From positions 291,497 through 355,496 of the forward strand of contig NZ_KB905378.1 in assembly GCF_000379085.1 (NCBI RefSeq): a stretch of DNA of 64,000 bases, read 5' to 3'. The stretch comes from Halomicrobium katesii DSM 19301 (GTDB taxonomy: Archaea; Halobacteriota; Halobacteria; Halobacteriales; Haloarculaceae). A program made the position numbers and the translations under genes. Below the pieces are notes generated by a model. The model was not told where the DNA came from. It saw only the letters and a program-made list of their open reading frames with translations, and made no database searches. Shown in pieces: positions 26,559-36,131 of this stretch. Each line of letters starts with the position of its first letter. The stretch's first letter is position 1.

Positions 26559-26776
26559 CACCCTGGCGAACAGGCGACACTCGCTCGTCGCGGCTCGCGT
26601 GTCGCGCTGCTCCCGCACCCGTTTCCGAGGGCTCGCTGCGCTCGCCCTCGCGACGGGGCGTGTCGCGCTCCCGCTGGACCCGCCGCGGCGGTGCTTAGAT
26701 CACGGGCAACGCTGACCCGTCCTCCCTTTTGAACCCCGGCGACAGACACATGTCGCTGCCAGCCAACTGAGTGGTG

Positions 26777-27619
26777 ATGGTCGTCACGCTGTCGTCGGAC
26801 GCACTCGCGCAGTACTATCGGTTCTCGCTGTACAACTCCCCGTTCGTGGCCCACGACGACGGCCGCGCGATCGACCTCTACCCCTCCGGCGCGGTCGCAC
26901 CGTCGCCGGTCGCGGGCACCGTCGTCGAGACGAAGCAGGTGCGTGCGCCGCCCCAGCCCTACGCTGCCGAGCACGACTACCTCCTCCTGATCGACACGGG
27001 CGAGTGGATGGCTCGTCTGCTGCACGTCGAGCCGTCCGTCGCGCCCGGCGACGAGGTGGGCGTCGGCGATCTGCTGGGCGAGACGGTGCGAGCGGGCTTT
27101 TTCGCGCCGTGGGTGCCCGATCACGTCCACCTAGAGTACCGCGACCACGAGACGAATCCCTACCGGGCAGACGGCTCGGAGCCGCTCGCCGTCGCGGTCG
27201 ACGTCGAGCCACTCCCCTGGGACGGCACCGGCACCGTCGTCGATACGGGGGCAACGTGGGCTCGACTCGACGCACCGGCCCATCCAGCGCCCGGCGAGCG
27301 CTTCGTCGGACTGGCCAACGGGGGGCCGGGTGACGGGAGAGCTGGTGTCGTCGACGGCGGGCTCGCTCACTACGAGGCGGGTGGATTACTCGGGCACTCG
27401 CCGTCCGATGCGACCGAGCGGGCGGTCGTCGTGGCCGGCGCGCCGGTCGGGACGGCGACCGGCCGGACCGTCGCGTGGGACGACGTGACGGTGCTCGCAA
27501 ACGGCGATCCGATCACCGGGCTGGCGCTGTTCTGTGCCCGCGATCGGTTCGGCGTCAAACTCGTCGGCGACGGCGTCGACTTCCAAGAGGGCGAGGAGGT
27601 GACCGTCGAGTGCCGGTGA
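26777..27619 (+). CDS. Peptidase M23-like beta-fold protein
   Basis: Protein of 280 residues starting at the ATG at 26777. The middle (about residues 30-125) follows the LytM/M23 or lipoyl-like beta layout: DDGRAIDLYPSG, APSPVAGTVVETKQV, LLHVEPSVAPGDEVGVGD, then PDHVHLEYRDH. The HxH near the end of the domain resembles an M23 zinc motif, but the first H-x3-D motif is not evident (DGRAIDL instead), so it may not be catalytic. It has no signal peptide. Its stop abuts the convergent hydrolase. Function unknown. Confidence 0.5.
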   Translation: MVVTLSSDALAQYYRFSLYNSPFVAHDDGRAIDLYPSGAVAPSPVAGTVVETKQVRAPPQPYAAEHDYLLLIDTGEWMARLLHVEPSVAPGDEVGVGDLLGETVRAGFFAPWVPDHVHLEYRDHETNPYRADGSEPLAVAVDVEPLPWDGTGTVVDTGATWARLDAPAHPAPGERFVGLANGGPGDGRAGVVDGGLAHYEAGGLLGHSPSDATERAVVVAGAPVGTATGRTVAWDDVTVLANGDPITGLALFCARDRFGVKLVGDGVDFQEGEEVTVECR

Positions 27620-28192
27620 TCAAGCGAAGGTGATCTCGCCGCGCTCGGTCACCTCGCCGAACAGCCAGCCTGCGTGGTCCAGTGCGTACTCGCGGTGGTC
27701 GTCCTCGATCGCGCCGATGGCGTCTTCGACCAGCACCGGGCGGAAGTCGCGCAGGCCGGCGCTGGAGGCCGTGTGCAACACGCAGACGTTCGCGAGCGTC
27801 CCACAGACGACGAGGTCCTCGATCCCGTGGGCGTCGAGCCACCCCTCCAGCTGGGTCTCGTAGAAGGCGTCGTAGGTGTGCTTGACGACGACGAGGTCGT
27901 CATCGGTCGGCTCCAGTTGTGCGACCAGCTCCGTCTCCCAGGACCCCTCGACGACGTGCTCGCCCCAGCGGTCGAACTCGTCGTAGTAGTGTGCGTCTTC
28001 GAACTGTTCGGGCGGGTGTACGTCGCGGGTGAAGACGACGCTGGCACCGGCCTCGCGTGCGCGCTCGACCAGCGCGCGGCAGGGCTCGATGGCCGCCTCG
28101 CTGTCGGGCGCGTACAGCGCCCCGTCCGGGTGACAGAAGCCGTTTTGCATGTCGACGACGACGAGTGCGGTTCGTGCTGGCTCGAACTCCAT
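27620..28192 (-). CDS. Isochorismatase-family cysteine hydrolase (nicotinamidase-like)
   Basis: Protein of 190 residues from the ATG at 28192 (MEFEPARTALVVVDMQN). The catalytic triad is visible as Asp in VVVDMQNGF, Lys in VVVKHTYDAF and Cys in LANVCVLHTAS. FTRDVHPP supplies metal-binding residues as in nicotinamidases (D-x-H). It may deamidate nicotinamide for NAD salvage, but the family also holds other amidases. Convergent with the M23-like gene with no gap. Confidence 0.82.
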   Translation of the reverse strand: MEFEPARTALVVVDMQNGFCHPDGALYAPDSEAAIEPCRALVERAREAGASVVFTRDVHPPEQFEDAHYYDEFDRWGEHVVEGSWETELVAQLEPTDDDLVVVKHTYDAFYETQLEGWLDAHGIEDLVVCGTLANVCVLHTASSAGLRDFRPVLVEDAIGAIEDDHREYALDHAGWLFGEVTERGEITFA

Positions 28193-28276
28193 GGCGGACG
28201 CTACGACCCGCCGGCCCAAAGCGTTGTGGCCCGTACTGCGCGTCATTTTTTACGCTGCGGCCCCTGCTTCCGGTAC

Positions 28277-29734
28277 ATGTATCGCGCCGCCCTACTCGCT
28301 GCGCTGCTCGTTCTTGCCGGCTGTCAGGCTCCGTCGGCCGGCCCGTCGGCGGCGTCCCCCGTACACGAGACGACGGGGACCGACGCCCCCGAGCCGACGG
28401 CCACGCCCACATCTGCCGACACTGACGACGGCCCGCCCGATCCCGAGTCCGATCGGCTCGGCTGGGAGAACGGATACTGGCACAACGAATCGCTGGACGT
28501 GACCAACAGCGACGGCCTCAACGAGAGCGAACGCGAGGCCGTCGTCGCCCGCTCGATGGCCCGCGTCGAGTGGGTCCGAGAACGCGAGTTCGACGAGACG
28601 GTCCCGGTCAGTGTGATCGACCGGTCGACGTACCGGAACCGCTCTACCCCCGCGTCGAACGCGACGAGCGCGCGCTTCGACAACGGCAAGTTCGAGGCTT
28701 TGTTCCTGATCGGCGAGGACAGGGACGCGCTGGCGGCACAGAACGCCGCGCTGAGCCAGAGCGTGCTCGGCTACTACAGTCCGGCCCGCGACGAGATCGT
28801 CATCGTCGCCGACAGCGAGACGCCACAGCTCGACGGCGAGGCGACGCTCGCCCACGAACTGGTCCACGCCCTGCAAGACCAGCAGTTCGACCTGACCAAC
28901 GGGACCGTGACGACCCGCGACGCCTATCAGGGCCGCAACGGGATCGTCGAGGGCGACGCCTCCTTCGTCGAGCGGCGCTACACCGCCAACTGCGGCGCGA
29001 CCTGGTCCTGTCTCGACTCGGCCGACAGCACGCAAAGCGGCGGTGGTGACGGTCACTTCGGACTGAACTTCCTCCAGTTCTTCCCCTACAGCGACGGCCC
29101 TGGCTTCGTCGAGCATCGCTACGAGGCCGGCGGCTGGGCGGCCGTCGACGCCGCGTTCGCGGACCGGCCCGACGGTGCGACGGAAGTGATCTACCCCGAA
29201 CAGTACCCCGAGTGGGAGCCGGCGACCGTCTCCCTGCCCGACCGCAGTAACGACGAGTGGGAGCGGGTTCGACCGCCGGGACGCGCCGACTACGCCGTCG
29301 TCGGCCAGTCCGCCATCGCCGCGTCGCTCGCCTACACCGTTACCGACGACTACGAAGACGCCAGCGTGGTGCGGGCCCGCGACGTGATCAACTTCGAGGC
29401 CGACGGCAAAGTCGCCGGGGACGATCCGTACAACTACGACGTACCGGCCGCCCGCGGCTGGGCCGGCGGCAAACTGTTCGTCTACGAGAACGGCGAGCGG
29501 TCGGGCTACGTCTGGCGGACCCGCTGGACCAACGAGAGCGAGGCGGCCGAGTTTGCAAGCACCTGGAGCGCGGTCGTCCGCCACTGGGGCGGCGAGGAAA
29601 CCGGGGAGAACGTCTGGACGATCGCCGAGGACAGTCCCTTCAACGACGCCGTCAGGATCGAACGCTCCGGCGCGACGGTGACGGTCGTCAACGCGCCCGA
29701 CGCGGCGACACTGGAGGCGGTACACGATGCGTAG
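28277..29734 (+). CDS. Hvo_1808-family surface lipoprotein, metalloprotease-like (1)
   Basis: Protein of 485 residues, exported: signal MYRAALLAALLVLAGC with lipobox LAGC (Cys16), then a Thr/Pro/Glu-rich linker. The domain contains HELVHALQDQ with an HExxH zinc motif at residue 193 and a downstream IVEGDASFVE that could give the third ligand. Conserved YYSPARDEI precedes it. The family is known as a haloarchaeal surface protein; protease activity is inferred. The stop overlaps the next gene by 8 bases, and the pair is a tandem duplication. Confidence 0.82.
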   Translation: MYRAALLAALLVLAGCQAPSAGPSAASPVHETTGTDAPEPTATPTSADTDDGPPDPESDRLGWENGYWHNESLDVTNSDGLNESEREAVVARSMARVEWVREREFDETVPVSVIDRSTYRNRSTPASNATSARFDNGKFEALFLIGEDRDALAAQNAALSQSVLGYYSPARDEIVIVADSETPQLDGEATLAHELVHALQDQQFDLTNGTVTTRDAYQGRNGIVEGDASFVERRYTANCGATWSCLDSADSTQSGGGDGHFGLNFLQFFPYSDGPGFVEHRYEAGGWAAVDAAFADRPDGATEVIYPEQYPEWEPATVSLPDRSNDEWERVRPPGRADYAVVGQSAIAASLAYTVTDDYEDASVVRARDVINFEADGKVAGDDPYNYDVPAARGWAGGKLFVYENGERSGYVWRTRWTNESEAAEFASTWSAVVRHWGGEETGENVWTIAEDSPFNDAVRIERSGATVTVVNAPDAATLEAVHDA

Positions 29735-31058
29735 GGTCGCAGCGCTCGCCCTGCTGGTCGTCCTCGCGGGCTGTCTCGGTGCCGTGAACGACCTGAACCC
29801 CGCCGACCGCGACCGCCCGGCCGACGAGGACCCGATCGGCTGGGAAGACGGCTACTGGTACGACGACAGCGTGTCGGTGACCACCGAGGACGGTCTCAAC
29901 GCCAGTGAACGGGCGGCGGCCCTGGCCCGGAGTAAGGCCCGCGTCGAGCGGATTCGCGACCGGGAGTTCGACGGCAACGTCAGCGTCGAGGTGATCAGCC
30001 GCGCCGAGTACCGCAACCAGTCGCTCGGTCCCGGCGGGACCGGACCGGACGATCCCTGGAACGATCAGGTGTGGGAAGCACTGCTGCTGGTCGGCGAGGA
30101 CTCGGGCACCAGCGAGGCCATGGGCGAGACCTACAACGCCTCGGTCCAGGGGTACTACAGTCCGGCCTCGGACAACATCACGATCGTCAGCGACTCGCCG
30201 ACGCCGACCGTCGATCGCTCGACGCTGTCTCACGAGCTGGTCCACGCCTTGCAAGACCAGTACGACAACCTGGAGTCGTCCCCGGAGACCCAGGACCGCC
30301 AGCTCGCACGGCAAAGCGTCACCGAGGGCGAGGCCAACTACGTTCAGTGGACCTACGAGGACCGCTGTGAGAACCGCTGGCAGTGTCTCTCTCCACCCGG
30401 CGGCGACGGCAGCGGTGAGAGCTCCGGCGGCGGCGCGCCGACCGACGGCGTCTTCGTGACGATCTACCAGCCCTACGCGACCGGGCCGGGACTGATCGAC
30501 CAGCAGTACGGCCGGAACCGCTGGGACGGCGTCGAACGACTGTACGAGAACCCGCCCGACAGCACCGAGCAGGTGATCCACCCGGACCGGTACCCCGACG
30601 AAGAGCCGGTGAACGTGACCGTCCCCGACCGCAGTAGCGACGAGTGGGAGCGGTTCGACCACGAGCCGGTCGCGGACACCGCCGGTGAAGCGTCGATCTT
30701 CGCGATGCTGTACACCAACGACGCCGTCGAACCCGAGCAGTGGTTCCGGTACCGCAGCGACGCCTCTGCGGGCTGGGGCGGGGACTCGATCGTCCCCTAC
30801 CGCGACGGATCGGGTGGCTACGGCTACGTCTGGACCATCGAGTGGGACTCGCCGGGCGACGCCAGGGAGTTCGAGGCGGCTTACACGTCGATCCTCGACG
30901 ACAAGGGCGCGTCGCGACCGAGCGAGACCGTCTACCGGGTCCCCGACTCCGACGCCTTCGGGGACGCCTTCCGAGTCACTCGCTCTGGAAGTCGGGTCCG
31001 CATCGTCAACGCTCCGACGGTCGACGATCTCGGCGACGTACACGAGCGACCGTCGTAA
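29727..31058 (+). CDS. Hvo_1808-family surface lipoprotein, metalloprotease-like (2)
   Basis: Paralogue of the preceding gene, 443 residues. Signal peptide and lipobox MRRVAALALLVVLAGC (Cys16). It shares GWEDGYWYDDS, YYSPASDNI, HELVHALQDQ (HExxH at residue 169), SVTEGEANYVQ and DRSSDEWERF with its neighbour. The linker after the lipobox is shorter and it has a Gly/Ser-rich insertion (GDGSGESSGGG). Translationally coupled by an 8-base overlap, so the two are made together at the cell surface. Confidence 0.82.
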   Translation: MRRVAALALLVVLAGCLGAVNDLNPADRDRPADEDPIGWEDGYWYDDSVSVTTEDGLNASERAAALARSKARVERIRDREFDGNVSVEVISRAEYRNQSLGPGGTGPDDPWNDQVWEALLLVGEDSGTSEAMGETYNASVQGYYSPASDNITIVSDSPTPTVDRSTLSHELVHALQDQYDNLESSPETQDRQLARQSVTEGEANYVQWTYEDRCENRWQCLSPPGGDGSGESSGGGAPTDGVFVTIYQPYATGPGLIDQQYGRNRWDGVERLYENPPDSTEQVIHPDRYPDEEPVNVTVPDRSSDEWERFDHEPVADTAGEASIFAMLYTNDAVEPEQWFRYRSDASAGWGGDSIVPYRDGSGGYGYVWTIEWDSPGDAREFEAAYTSILDDKGASRPSETVYRVPDSDAFGDAFRVTRSGSRVRIVNAPTVDDLGDVHERPS

Positions 31059-31211
31059 CGCCGCCCCTCCGAGACGTCTCGCACAATCCCCGATTCGATA
31101 TCGCGCATCTCGGTTTATCTGACCGTCCCCGCGGCGGTTCTGTCACCCGCCGTTATCGCGACCCCGGAACGCGATCGGGGATTTTTACCGTTCTTGAGCC
31201 CCAGTACCGGT

Positions 31212-32177
31212 ATGAGCGAAGTTCTCGTCAGCGACGACCCGATGCTCGATCCCGGCGTGCTCGCCGACGCGTTGCCCGACGCGACGATCCGAACCGAACC
31301 GCTGCCCGACGAGCGCGCCATCGTCGCGGCCGCTCGCGACGCCGCGGCGCTGGTGGTCGACGTGAACACGCCGGTGCCCGCGGGCGTCTTCGAGCAGCTG
31401 CCCGCACTCCAGATCGTCGCTCGCGCGGGCGTCGGCTTCGAGAACGTCGACGTGAAGGCCGCGGCCGAACACGACGTGGTCGTCACCAACGTCCCGGAGT
31501 ACTGTACCGACGAGGTCGCGACCCACGGGCTGGCGCTCCTGTTGGACTGCGTGCGAAAGATCGCCGAGTACGACCGCGCGACCGCGGCCGGCGAGTGGGC
31601 CTGGGAGGACGGGCGACCGGTCCACCGGTTCCCCGACACGACGCTCGGGCTCGTCTCCTTCGGCCCGATCGCGCGCCGACTCCGCGAGCGCGTTCGCGGG
31701 TTCGACCTCGACGTGATCGCGTACGATCCCTACGTCGATCCCGAGGAGATGGCCGCGGCCGACGTAGAGGGAGTCTCCTTCGAGGAGCTGCTCGCGCGGG
31801 CGGATCACGTCTCCCTGCACGCGCCCCTGACCGACGAGACCGAGGGACTGATCGACGCCGACGCGCTCGGGGCCATGCGGGACCACGCGATCGTCGTCAA
31901 CACCGCCCGCGGCGGTCTGATCGACGAGGCGGCGCTGGCCGACGCACTCGCGGACGGCGCGATCGGCGCTGCCGGGCTCGACGTGTCCCGCCGCGAGCCC
32001 CCGGCCGACGACAGCCCGCTGCGCGCGCTCGACAACTGCATCCTGACGCCACACGCCGGCTGGTACTCCGTCGAGGCGCGCGAGGAGCTCAACGAGACCG
32101 TGGCTCGCAACGTCGCGGCCGCGCTGGACGGCGAGACGCCGCCGAACCGAATCGACCCGGACCTCGACTGGCTCTGA
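31212..32177 (+). CDS. D-isomer-specific 2-hydroxyacid dehydrogenase (CtBP-like)
   Basis: NAD(P)-dependent oxidoreductase of 321 residues from the ATG at 31212 (MSEVLVSDDPML). The split substrate domain encloses a Rossmann fold with LGLVSFGPIARRL (the GxGxxG loop reduced to GLVSFGPI). Other markers are VSLHAPLTDET, VNTARGGLIDE (Arg) and LTPHAGWYS (catalytic His). It belongs with C-terminal-binding-protein-type dehydrogenases. The altered glycine loop could shift cofactor affinity. A TATA-like run (GATTTTTACCG) precedes it. Substrate unknown. Confidence 0.8.
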   Translation: MSEVLVSDDPMLDPGVLADALPDATIRTEPLPDERAIVAAARDAAALVVDVNTPVPAGVFEQLPALQIVARAGVGFENVDVKAAAEHDVVVTNVPEYCTDEVATHGLALLLDCVRKIAEYDRATAAGEWAWEDGRPVHRFPDTTLGLVSFGPIARRLRERVRGFDLDVIAYDPYVDPEEMAAADVEGVSFEELLARADHVSLHAPLTDETEGLIDADALGAMRDHAIVVNTARGGLIDEAALADALADGAIGAAGLDVSRREPPADDSPLRALDNCILTPHAGWYSVEAREELNETVARNVAAALDGETPPNRIDPDLDWL

Positions 32178-32228
32178 CCGTCCTCGTCGTCGTGGCTTTT
32201 TATCCGAGCACGCCAACGACCCTAGCGA

Positions 32229-33152
32229 ATGGCGAATCCGATCGACAAATACGTCAAGACGCTGTTGACCTCCTACACGGTCATCATCGTCGTCGCCCTC
32301 CTGATCGGTGCCACGGTCGGCCCCGCCGTCTCGTCGGCGCTGTTCCAGAGCGACGACGAGGGGACGATCGCCGCCGTGACCATCCAGGGACCGATCAGCG
32401 GCCCCACCGCCGACGAGGTGACCCGGCAACTCCGAACGCTTCGGACGGACGATTCGATCGACGCCGTGGTCCTTCGCATCGACAGCGGCGGTGGGAGCGT
32501 CGCGGCGAGTGAGGCACAGTACCGGGCGGTCAAGCGACTCGCCCGCGAGAAACCGGTCGTCACGAGCGTCCGGGGCGTCGCGGCCTCGGGTGCGTACTAC
32601 ACGGCCCTGCCCAGCGACGAGATCTACGCGACGCCGGGCGGACTGGTCGGGAGCGTCGGCGTACGCGCCCTGATTCCCCAGCCCGACGGCGTCCCCCGCT
32701 CCGTGACGACCGGCCCCGACAAGGCCGGCGGGCTCACCGGTGACGACATCCGTGGCCAGGTCGAGACGCTCAAGCGCTCGTTCGTCGATTCGGTGTACGC
32801 CGAACGCGGCGATCGACTCTCCCTGTCGCGGACGGAGCTGACGAACGCGAAGGTGTACTCCGGCGCGGCCGCCGTCGACAACGGACTCGCCGACGAGATC
32901 GGCGGACTGGAGACGGCCATCGCCGCCGCGGCGGAGAAGGCGGGCCTCGACTCCTACGACGTGGTGTACCGCTCGACGACGCCCGGCGTGCTCTCTTTGC
33001 TGCTCGGATCGGACGCCAACAGCACCGACGCCGGCCAGGTCGATCGCGCGTCGCTGTTGACGACGCGTGGCATCGAACGCCCCCAGTACCTGATGCTCTG
33101 GGGCGATCTGAACACGTCCGCTCGGGAGGTGCGTGCCAGTGGAGCTGCGTGA
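32229..33152 (+). CDS. sppA: Signal peptide peptidase SppA (S49)
   Basis: Membrane serine protease of 307 residues that degrades leftover signal peptides or cleaves within the membrane face. One N-terminal transmembrane helix (YTVIIVVALLIGATVGPAVS) is followed by the S49 domain. Markers are LRIDSGGGSV, the nucleophile Ser in RGVAASGAYYTA, GSVGVRAL, and the candidate general-base Lys in TTGPDKAGGL. Single-domain short SppA, as in archaea. Overlaps the DUF4350 gene by 20 bases. Confidence 0.85.
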   Translation: MANPIDKYVKTLLTSYTVIIVVALLIGATVGPAVSSALFQSDDEGTIAAVTIQGPISGPTADEVTRQLRTLRTDDSIDAVVLRIDSGGGSVAASEAQYRAVKRLAREKPVVTSVRGVAASGAYYTALPSDEIYATPGGLVGSVGVRALIPQPDGVPRSVTTGPDKAGGLTGDDIRGQVETLKRSFVDSVYAERGDRLSLSRTELTNAKVYSGAAAVDNGLADEIGGLETAIAAAAEKAGLDSYDVVYRSTTPGVLSLLLGSDANSTDAGQVDRASLLTTRGIERPQYLMLWGDLNTSAREVRASGAA

Positions 33153-34023
33153 CGCGGCGCTCAAAGCCGGCGTCTTCGTCGCCGTGTTCCTGGTCGTCGC
33201 CACCCTGACCGGGCTCGGATCGATCCCCGTCCCGGTCGACGGGAACGAGACCGCGCCCCTGACCGTCCAGAGCCATCAGCCCGAGGCGATCCTCGCGGAC
33301 TCGTCGGCCGAAGCCGGCGAGATCGAGCCCGACGCGACCGCGAGCGAGAAGACCGTCGTCATCGACCAGAGCCACAACAACAGCGTCGCGCCCGGCGACA
33401 TCAGCCCGCTCGTCACGAGCCTGACGGCGGCCGGTCACGACGTACAGTTCTACACCGACGCGATGGCCGACCGCCAGTCCCTCGGCGAGACGCTCTCGGA
33501 TGCCGACGCGTTCGTCGTGGTCGCCCCGAACGACCAGTACAACGAGAGCGAACGGCGTCGCGTCGAGCAGTTCGCCGACGACGGCGGTCGCGTGCTGCTG
33601 GTCAACGAACCCCCGCGACAGGCCGCTCGCGGGGCCACCGCGTCGACCCCGATGACGAATCTCGCCGGAGCCTTCGGGCTCGGATTCGACGGCGGCTACC
33701 TCTACGATCTGCGCGAGTACGACACCAACCACCGGGCCGTCTACGCGACCCCAACGAGCGAGACGGCGCTGACGGAGGGTGTCGACCGAGTCACGGCGTA
33801 CACCGCTCGCCCGGTCGTCGGTGGCTCCTCGCTGCTCGATACCAACGAATCGACCGCGCTCTCGACGACCCGTCGTCAGGCGCGGTACTCGGTGCTCGCC
33901 CGTCAGGGCAACGCCGTCGCGCTGGGCGATCGCTCACTGCTGGGCCCGGACTACGCCTACACCGCCGACAACGAAGTGTTGATCGGGAATCTGATCGAGT
34001 TCCTGGTCTCGGGCTCGCGGTAG
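33133..34023 (+). CDS. DUF4350 domain protein
   Basis: Protein of 296 residues from a GTG at 33133, overlapping sppA and so translationally coupled. N-terminal membrane helix (AGVFVAVFLVVATLTGLG), then an extracytoplasmic Rossmann-like domain: VVIDQSHNNS, DVQFYTDAMAD, DADAFVVVAPN, FADDGGRVLLVNEP. The late part has AVALGDRSLLGPDYAYTADN. This matches DUF4350, usually found beside secretion or MoxR-type surface systems. Function unknown; coupling to SppA suggests membrane-protein quality control. Confidence 0.75.
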   Translation: MPVELRDAALKAGVFVAVFLVVATLTGLGSIPVPVDGNETAPLTVQSHQPEAILADSSAEAGEIEPDATASEKTVVIDQSHNNSVAPGDISPLVTSLTAAGHDVQFYTDAMADRQSLGETLSDADAFVVVAPNDQYNESERRRVEQFADDGGRVLLVNEPPRQAARGATASTPMTNLAGAFGLGFDGGYLYDLREYDTNHRAVYATPTSETALTEGVDRVTAYTARPVVGGSSLLDTNESTALSTTRRQARYSVLARQGNAVALGDRSLLGPDYAYTADNEVLIGNLIEFLVSGSR

Positions 34024-34045
34024 CGGGCGTTCACGTCTCTGCTCG

Positions 34046-34984
34046 TCACTCTCTGAAACCGGCAGCGACGGCGGCGAGACCGTCTTCGTACGTCGGATAC
34101 TCGGGCTCCCAGCCGGTGGCTTCGCGGAACGCCTCGTTCGACGTTGGCATGGAACTCGTCAAGAAACGGACGTTGTCTCTGCCGACGAACAGCCGAGCGA
34201 GCCAGCCGGGCATCCGACCGGGCTGTTCGGCGTCGAGGTGGTCAGCGAACGTTCCGAGGAAGTCGGCCAGCGTGACCGGTTCGTCGTCGACGACGTGGTA
34301 CGTTCCCTCGACGCCCTCTTCGACAGCTGCGACGAACGCGCTCGCGGCGTCGTCGACGTGTATCGGCGAGAGAACGACGTCTTTCCGTCCCAGTAGTCCA
34401 CCACCGACGACCGGCATGTCGCCGCTTTCGAGGTTCTCCGCGATGGTCGCGGTCTGCTCGGCGTCGGCGGCGTAGAACCACCCACACCGGAGGATCGTCG
34501 TATCGAACTGGCCGTTCTCAGCGGCCGCCGCCGCGATGTCCTCCGCGTCGGCGGCCGATTCGGTCGTGCGGTCGGTGTTTCGCGGTGCGGACTCGTCGAA
34601 CGGCGAGCCGTCGGGCTGACGGGCGACCCAGACGACGCTCTGCTGGACGTACTGGTCCGCGCCGACGCGTGTGGCTGCGGTGGTGAGACTCTCGACGCCC
34701 GCACGCCGGAGCCGATCGTTTTGCTCCCAGTCTCCCGCGCTCGGTTTCGTCGCCGTCGGGATCGCAGTCGCGGCGTGGATCACCACGTCTGCGCCAGTCG
34801 CTCCGTCGACCAGCGACTCCGTGTCGAACAGATCTCCGCGGTGGGGTTCCCCGCCACGATCTCGCACGATCTCGTCGCCCCGCTCGTCTCGGGTCAAACC
34901 GACCACGGTGTGGCCGTGTGCGCCACACCGATCGACCAGTCGTTTGCCCAGATCACCCGTCGCGCCGGCGACGAAGACCCTCAT
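34046..34984 (-). CDS. NAD(P)-binding SDR-type epimerase/dehydratase
   Basis: Extended/atypical short-chain dehydrogenase of 312 residues. The N-terminal dinucleotide loop is VFVAGATGDLGKRLV (GxxGxxG). RGDLFD and VVIHAATAIP follow the standard strand order. The usual catalytic YxxxK is not obvious (QSVVWVA instead), as in NmrA-like and other atypical SDRs. The C-terminal part resembles NAD-dependent epimerases (HVVDDEPVTLADFLG). Substrate unknown. Confidence 0.78.
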   Translation of the reverse strand: MRVFVAGATGDLGKRLVDRCGAHGHTVVGLTRDERGDEIVRDRGGEPHRGDLFDTESLVDGATGADVVIHAATAIPTATKPSAGDWEQNDRLRRAGVESLTTAATRVGADQYVQQSVVWVARQPDGSPFDESAPRNTDRTTESAADAEDIAAAAAENGQFDTTILRCGWFYAADAEQTATIAENLESGDMPVVGGGLLGRKDVVLSPIHVDDAASAFVAAVEEGVEGTYHVVDDEPVTLADFLGTFADHLDAEQPGRMPGWLARLFVGRDNVRFLTSSMPTSNEAFREATGWEPEYPTYEDGLAAVAAGFRE

Positions 34985-35144
34985 ACGAGGTTCCGGACGT
35001 GGCTCGAATATACTTCTGTCTATCCGGTGTCACTCCGAACGGCCACTTCTCTATCGCGGTATGTGATTTATCTGTGCCCGCTGCTCTCACCTGTCGCTCC
35101 GATTTCGCTCGGCCGTCGTCTACACATCCAGAAATCCGCCGTTC

Positions 35145-35226
35145 ATACGGAAAGTTGTAGGTCTTTACCAGATCGACCACACGCCGTCGTGCGGTCGACT
35201 GGGTAAACGCCTACAACCGTCCGTAT
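35145..35226. repeat. Palindromic repeat B3 (82 bp)
   Basis: Almost identical to B2: same arms, differing only around the loop. Its right end is the last base of the RIO2 stop codon (TGA on the complement, 35228-35226). It lies between tandem complement-strand genes, just 3' of RIO2. Confidence 0.8.
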
Positions 35227-36131
35227 CAGTCGTGGTCAGACAGCGACTCGAACTCGCCTGCGAGCAACGCGTCGGCGACAGCGTCGACCTCGATGTCGTC
35301 GACGAACCGGGGGTATTTCCGCTGGAAGTACCCGAGGATGTTCTCCACGTCGCGGGCCAGCAACTCGTCGGCGTTCGCGTGGTCGGTGAGCACGGCCTGG
35401 GGCCAGTCGAAGATCGTGATCCCGTCGGAGCCGACGAACACGTTGTACTCGCTCATGTCCGCGTGGACGTACCCGTCGTCGTAGGCCGTCCCCATCTCCG
35501 TGAGTATCAGTTCCAGCACGGGTCGCACCTGCTGGTCGTCGAGTTTCGTTCGCGAGAGCTCGACGCCGTCGATCTTCTCCATGACGATCGCGTGGCGGTT
35601 GGTGTCGATCGGCTGGGGGACCCGAACCTCCGGGTACAGCGCCTCCAGTGCGTCGTACTCGCGCTCGGCGGCCTTCCGTGCGGTGTACTGCCAGGAGACG
35701 TGATCGCGGTCGGCGGTGTACTCTCGTTCCTTGTTGACTTCCCGGAACTGGGTGTACCCCTCGCGGTGGAACTTCAGGGCCATTGGCTTGTAGGAGCTGA
35801 CTTCGAACACGTCGCTCTCTTTGCCGACTCCCAGCGGGGCACCGAAGCCCTCGATCGTTCCGCGTTCGACGAGCGCGTGCAACGCGAGGGCGTCGTACCC
35901 CTCGAAGGTGAGTTTGAACCCCTCGTACTGCATGGTCTTGCGCTCCAGGAAGCCCCGATCTTCACAGCGGTCCAGTCGGTAGTCCACGTCTTCGGCGGTC
36001 AGTCGCGAGAACTGCGGGAGCTTCTCGCGGTCGACGTACTCCGAGAAGCGCATTCCCTGCTCGACGCCCGAGAGGAGATGAAAGTCCTCGGGTTCGAGAT
36101 CTGCCATCTCGCGTGCGACGTTCTGGACCAT
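35226..36131 (-). CDS. rio2: RIO2 serine/threonine kinase/ATPase
   Basis: Atypical kinase of 301 residues that assists late maturation of the small ribosomal subunit. An N-terminal winged-helix domain (about 1-90: MRFSEYVDREKLPQF.., GYDALALHALVERG) is characteristic of RIO2 and not RIO1. The RIO domain shows flexible P-loop GVGKESDVF, Lys in MALKFHREG, catalytic loop VHADMSEYNV and metal-binding Asp in FDWPQAV. Its stop codon runs straight into palindrome B3. Confidence 0.92.
   Translation of the reverse strand: MVQNVAREMADLEPEDFHLLSGVEQGMRFSEYVDREKLPQFSRLTAEDVDYRLDRCEDRGFLERKTMQYEGFKLTFEGYDALALHALVERGTIEGFGAPLGVGKESDVFEVSSYKPMALKFHREGYTQFREVNKEREYTADRDHVSWQYTARKAAEREYDALEALYPEVRVPQPIDTNRHAIVMEKIDGVELSRTKLDDQQVRPVLELILTEMGTAYDDGYVHADMSEYNVFVGSDGITIFDWPQAVLTDHANADELLARDVENILGYFQRKYPRFVDDIEVDAVADALLAGEFESLSDHD

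Noticed and set aside
26190..26566. Target-site duplication around the structured element
   Set aside because: The 8 bases on each side (CAGCGGTG and CACCCTGG) are not direct repeats; they look more like extra inverted-repeat bases.
26559..26776. Frames such as the 97-residue one ending near 26715
   Set aside because: They arise from palindromic GC-rich sequence after the element and are Arg/Leu/Ser-rich without haloarchaeal acidity.
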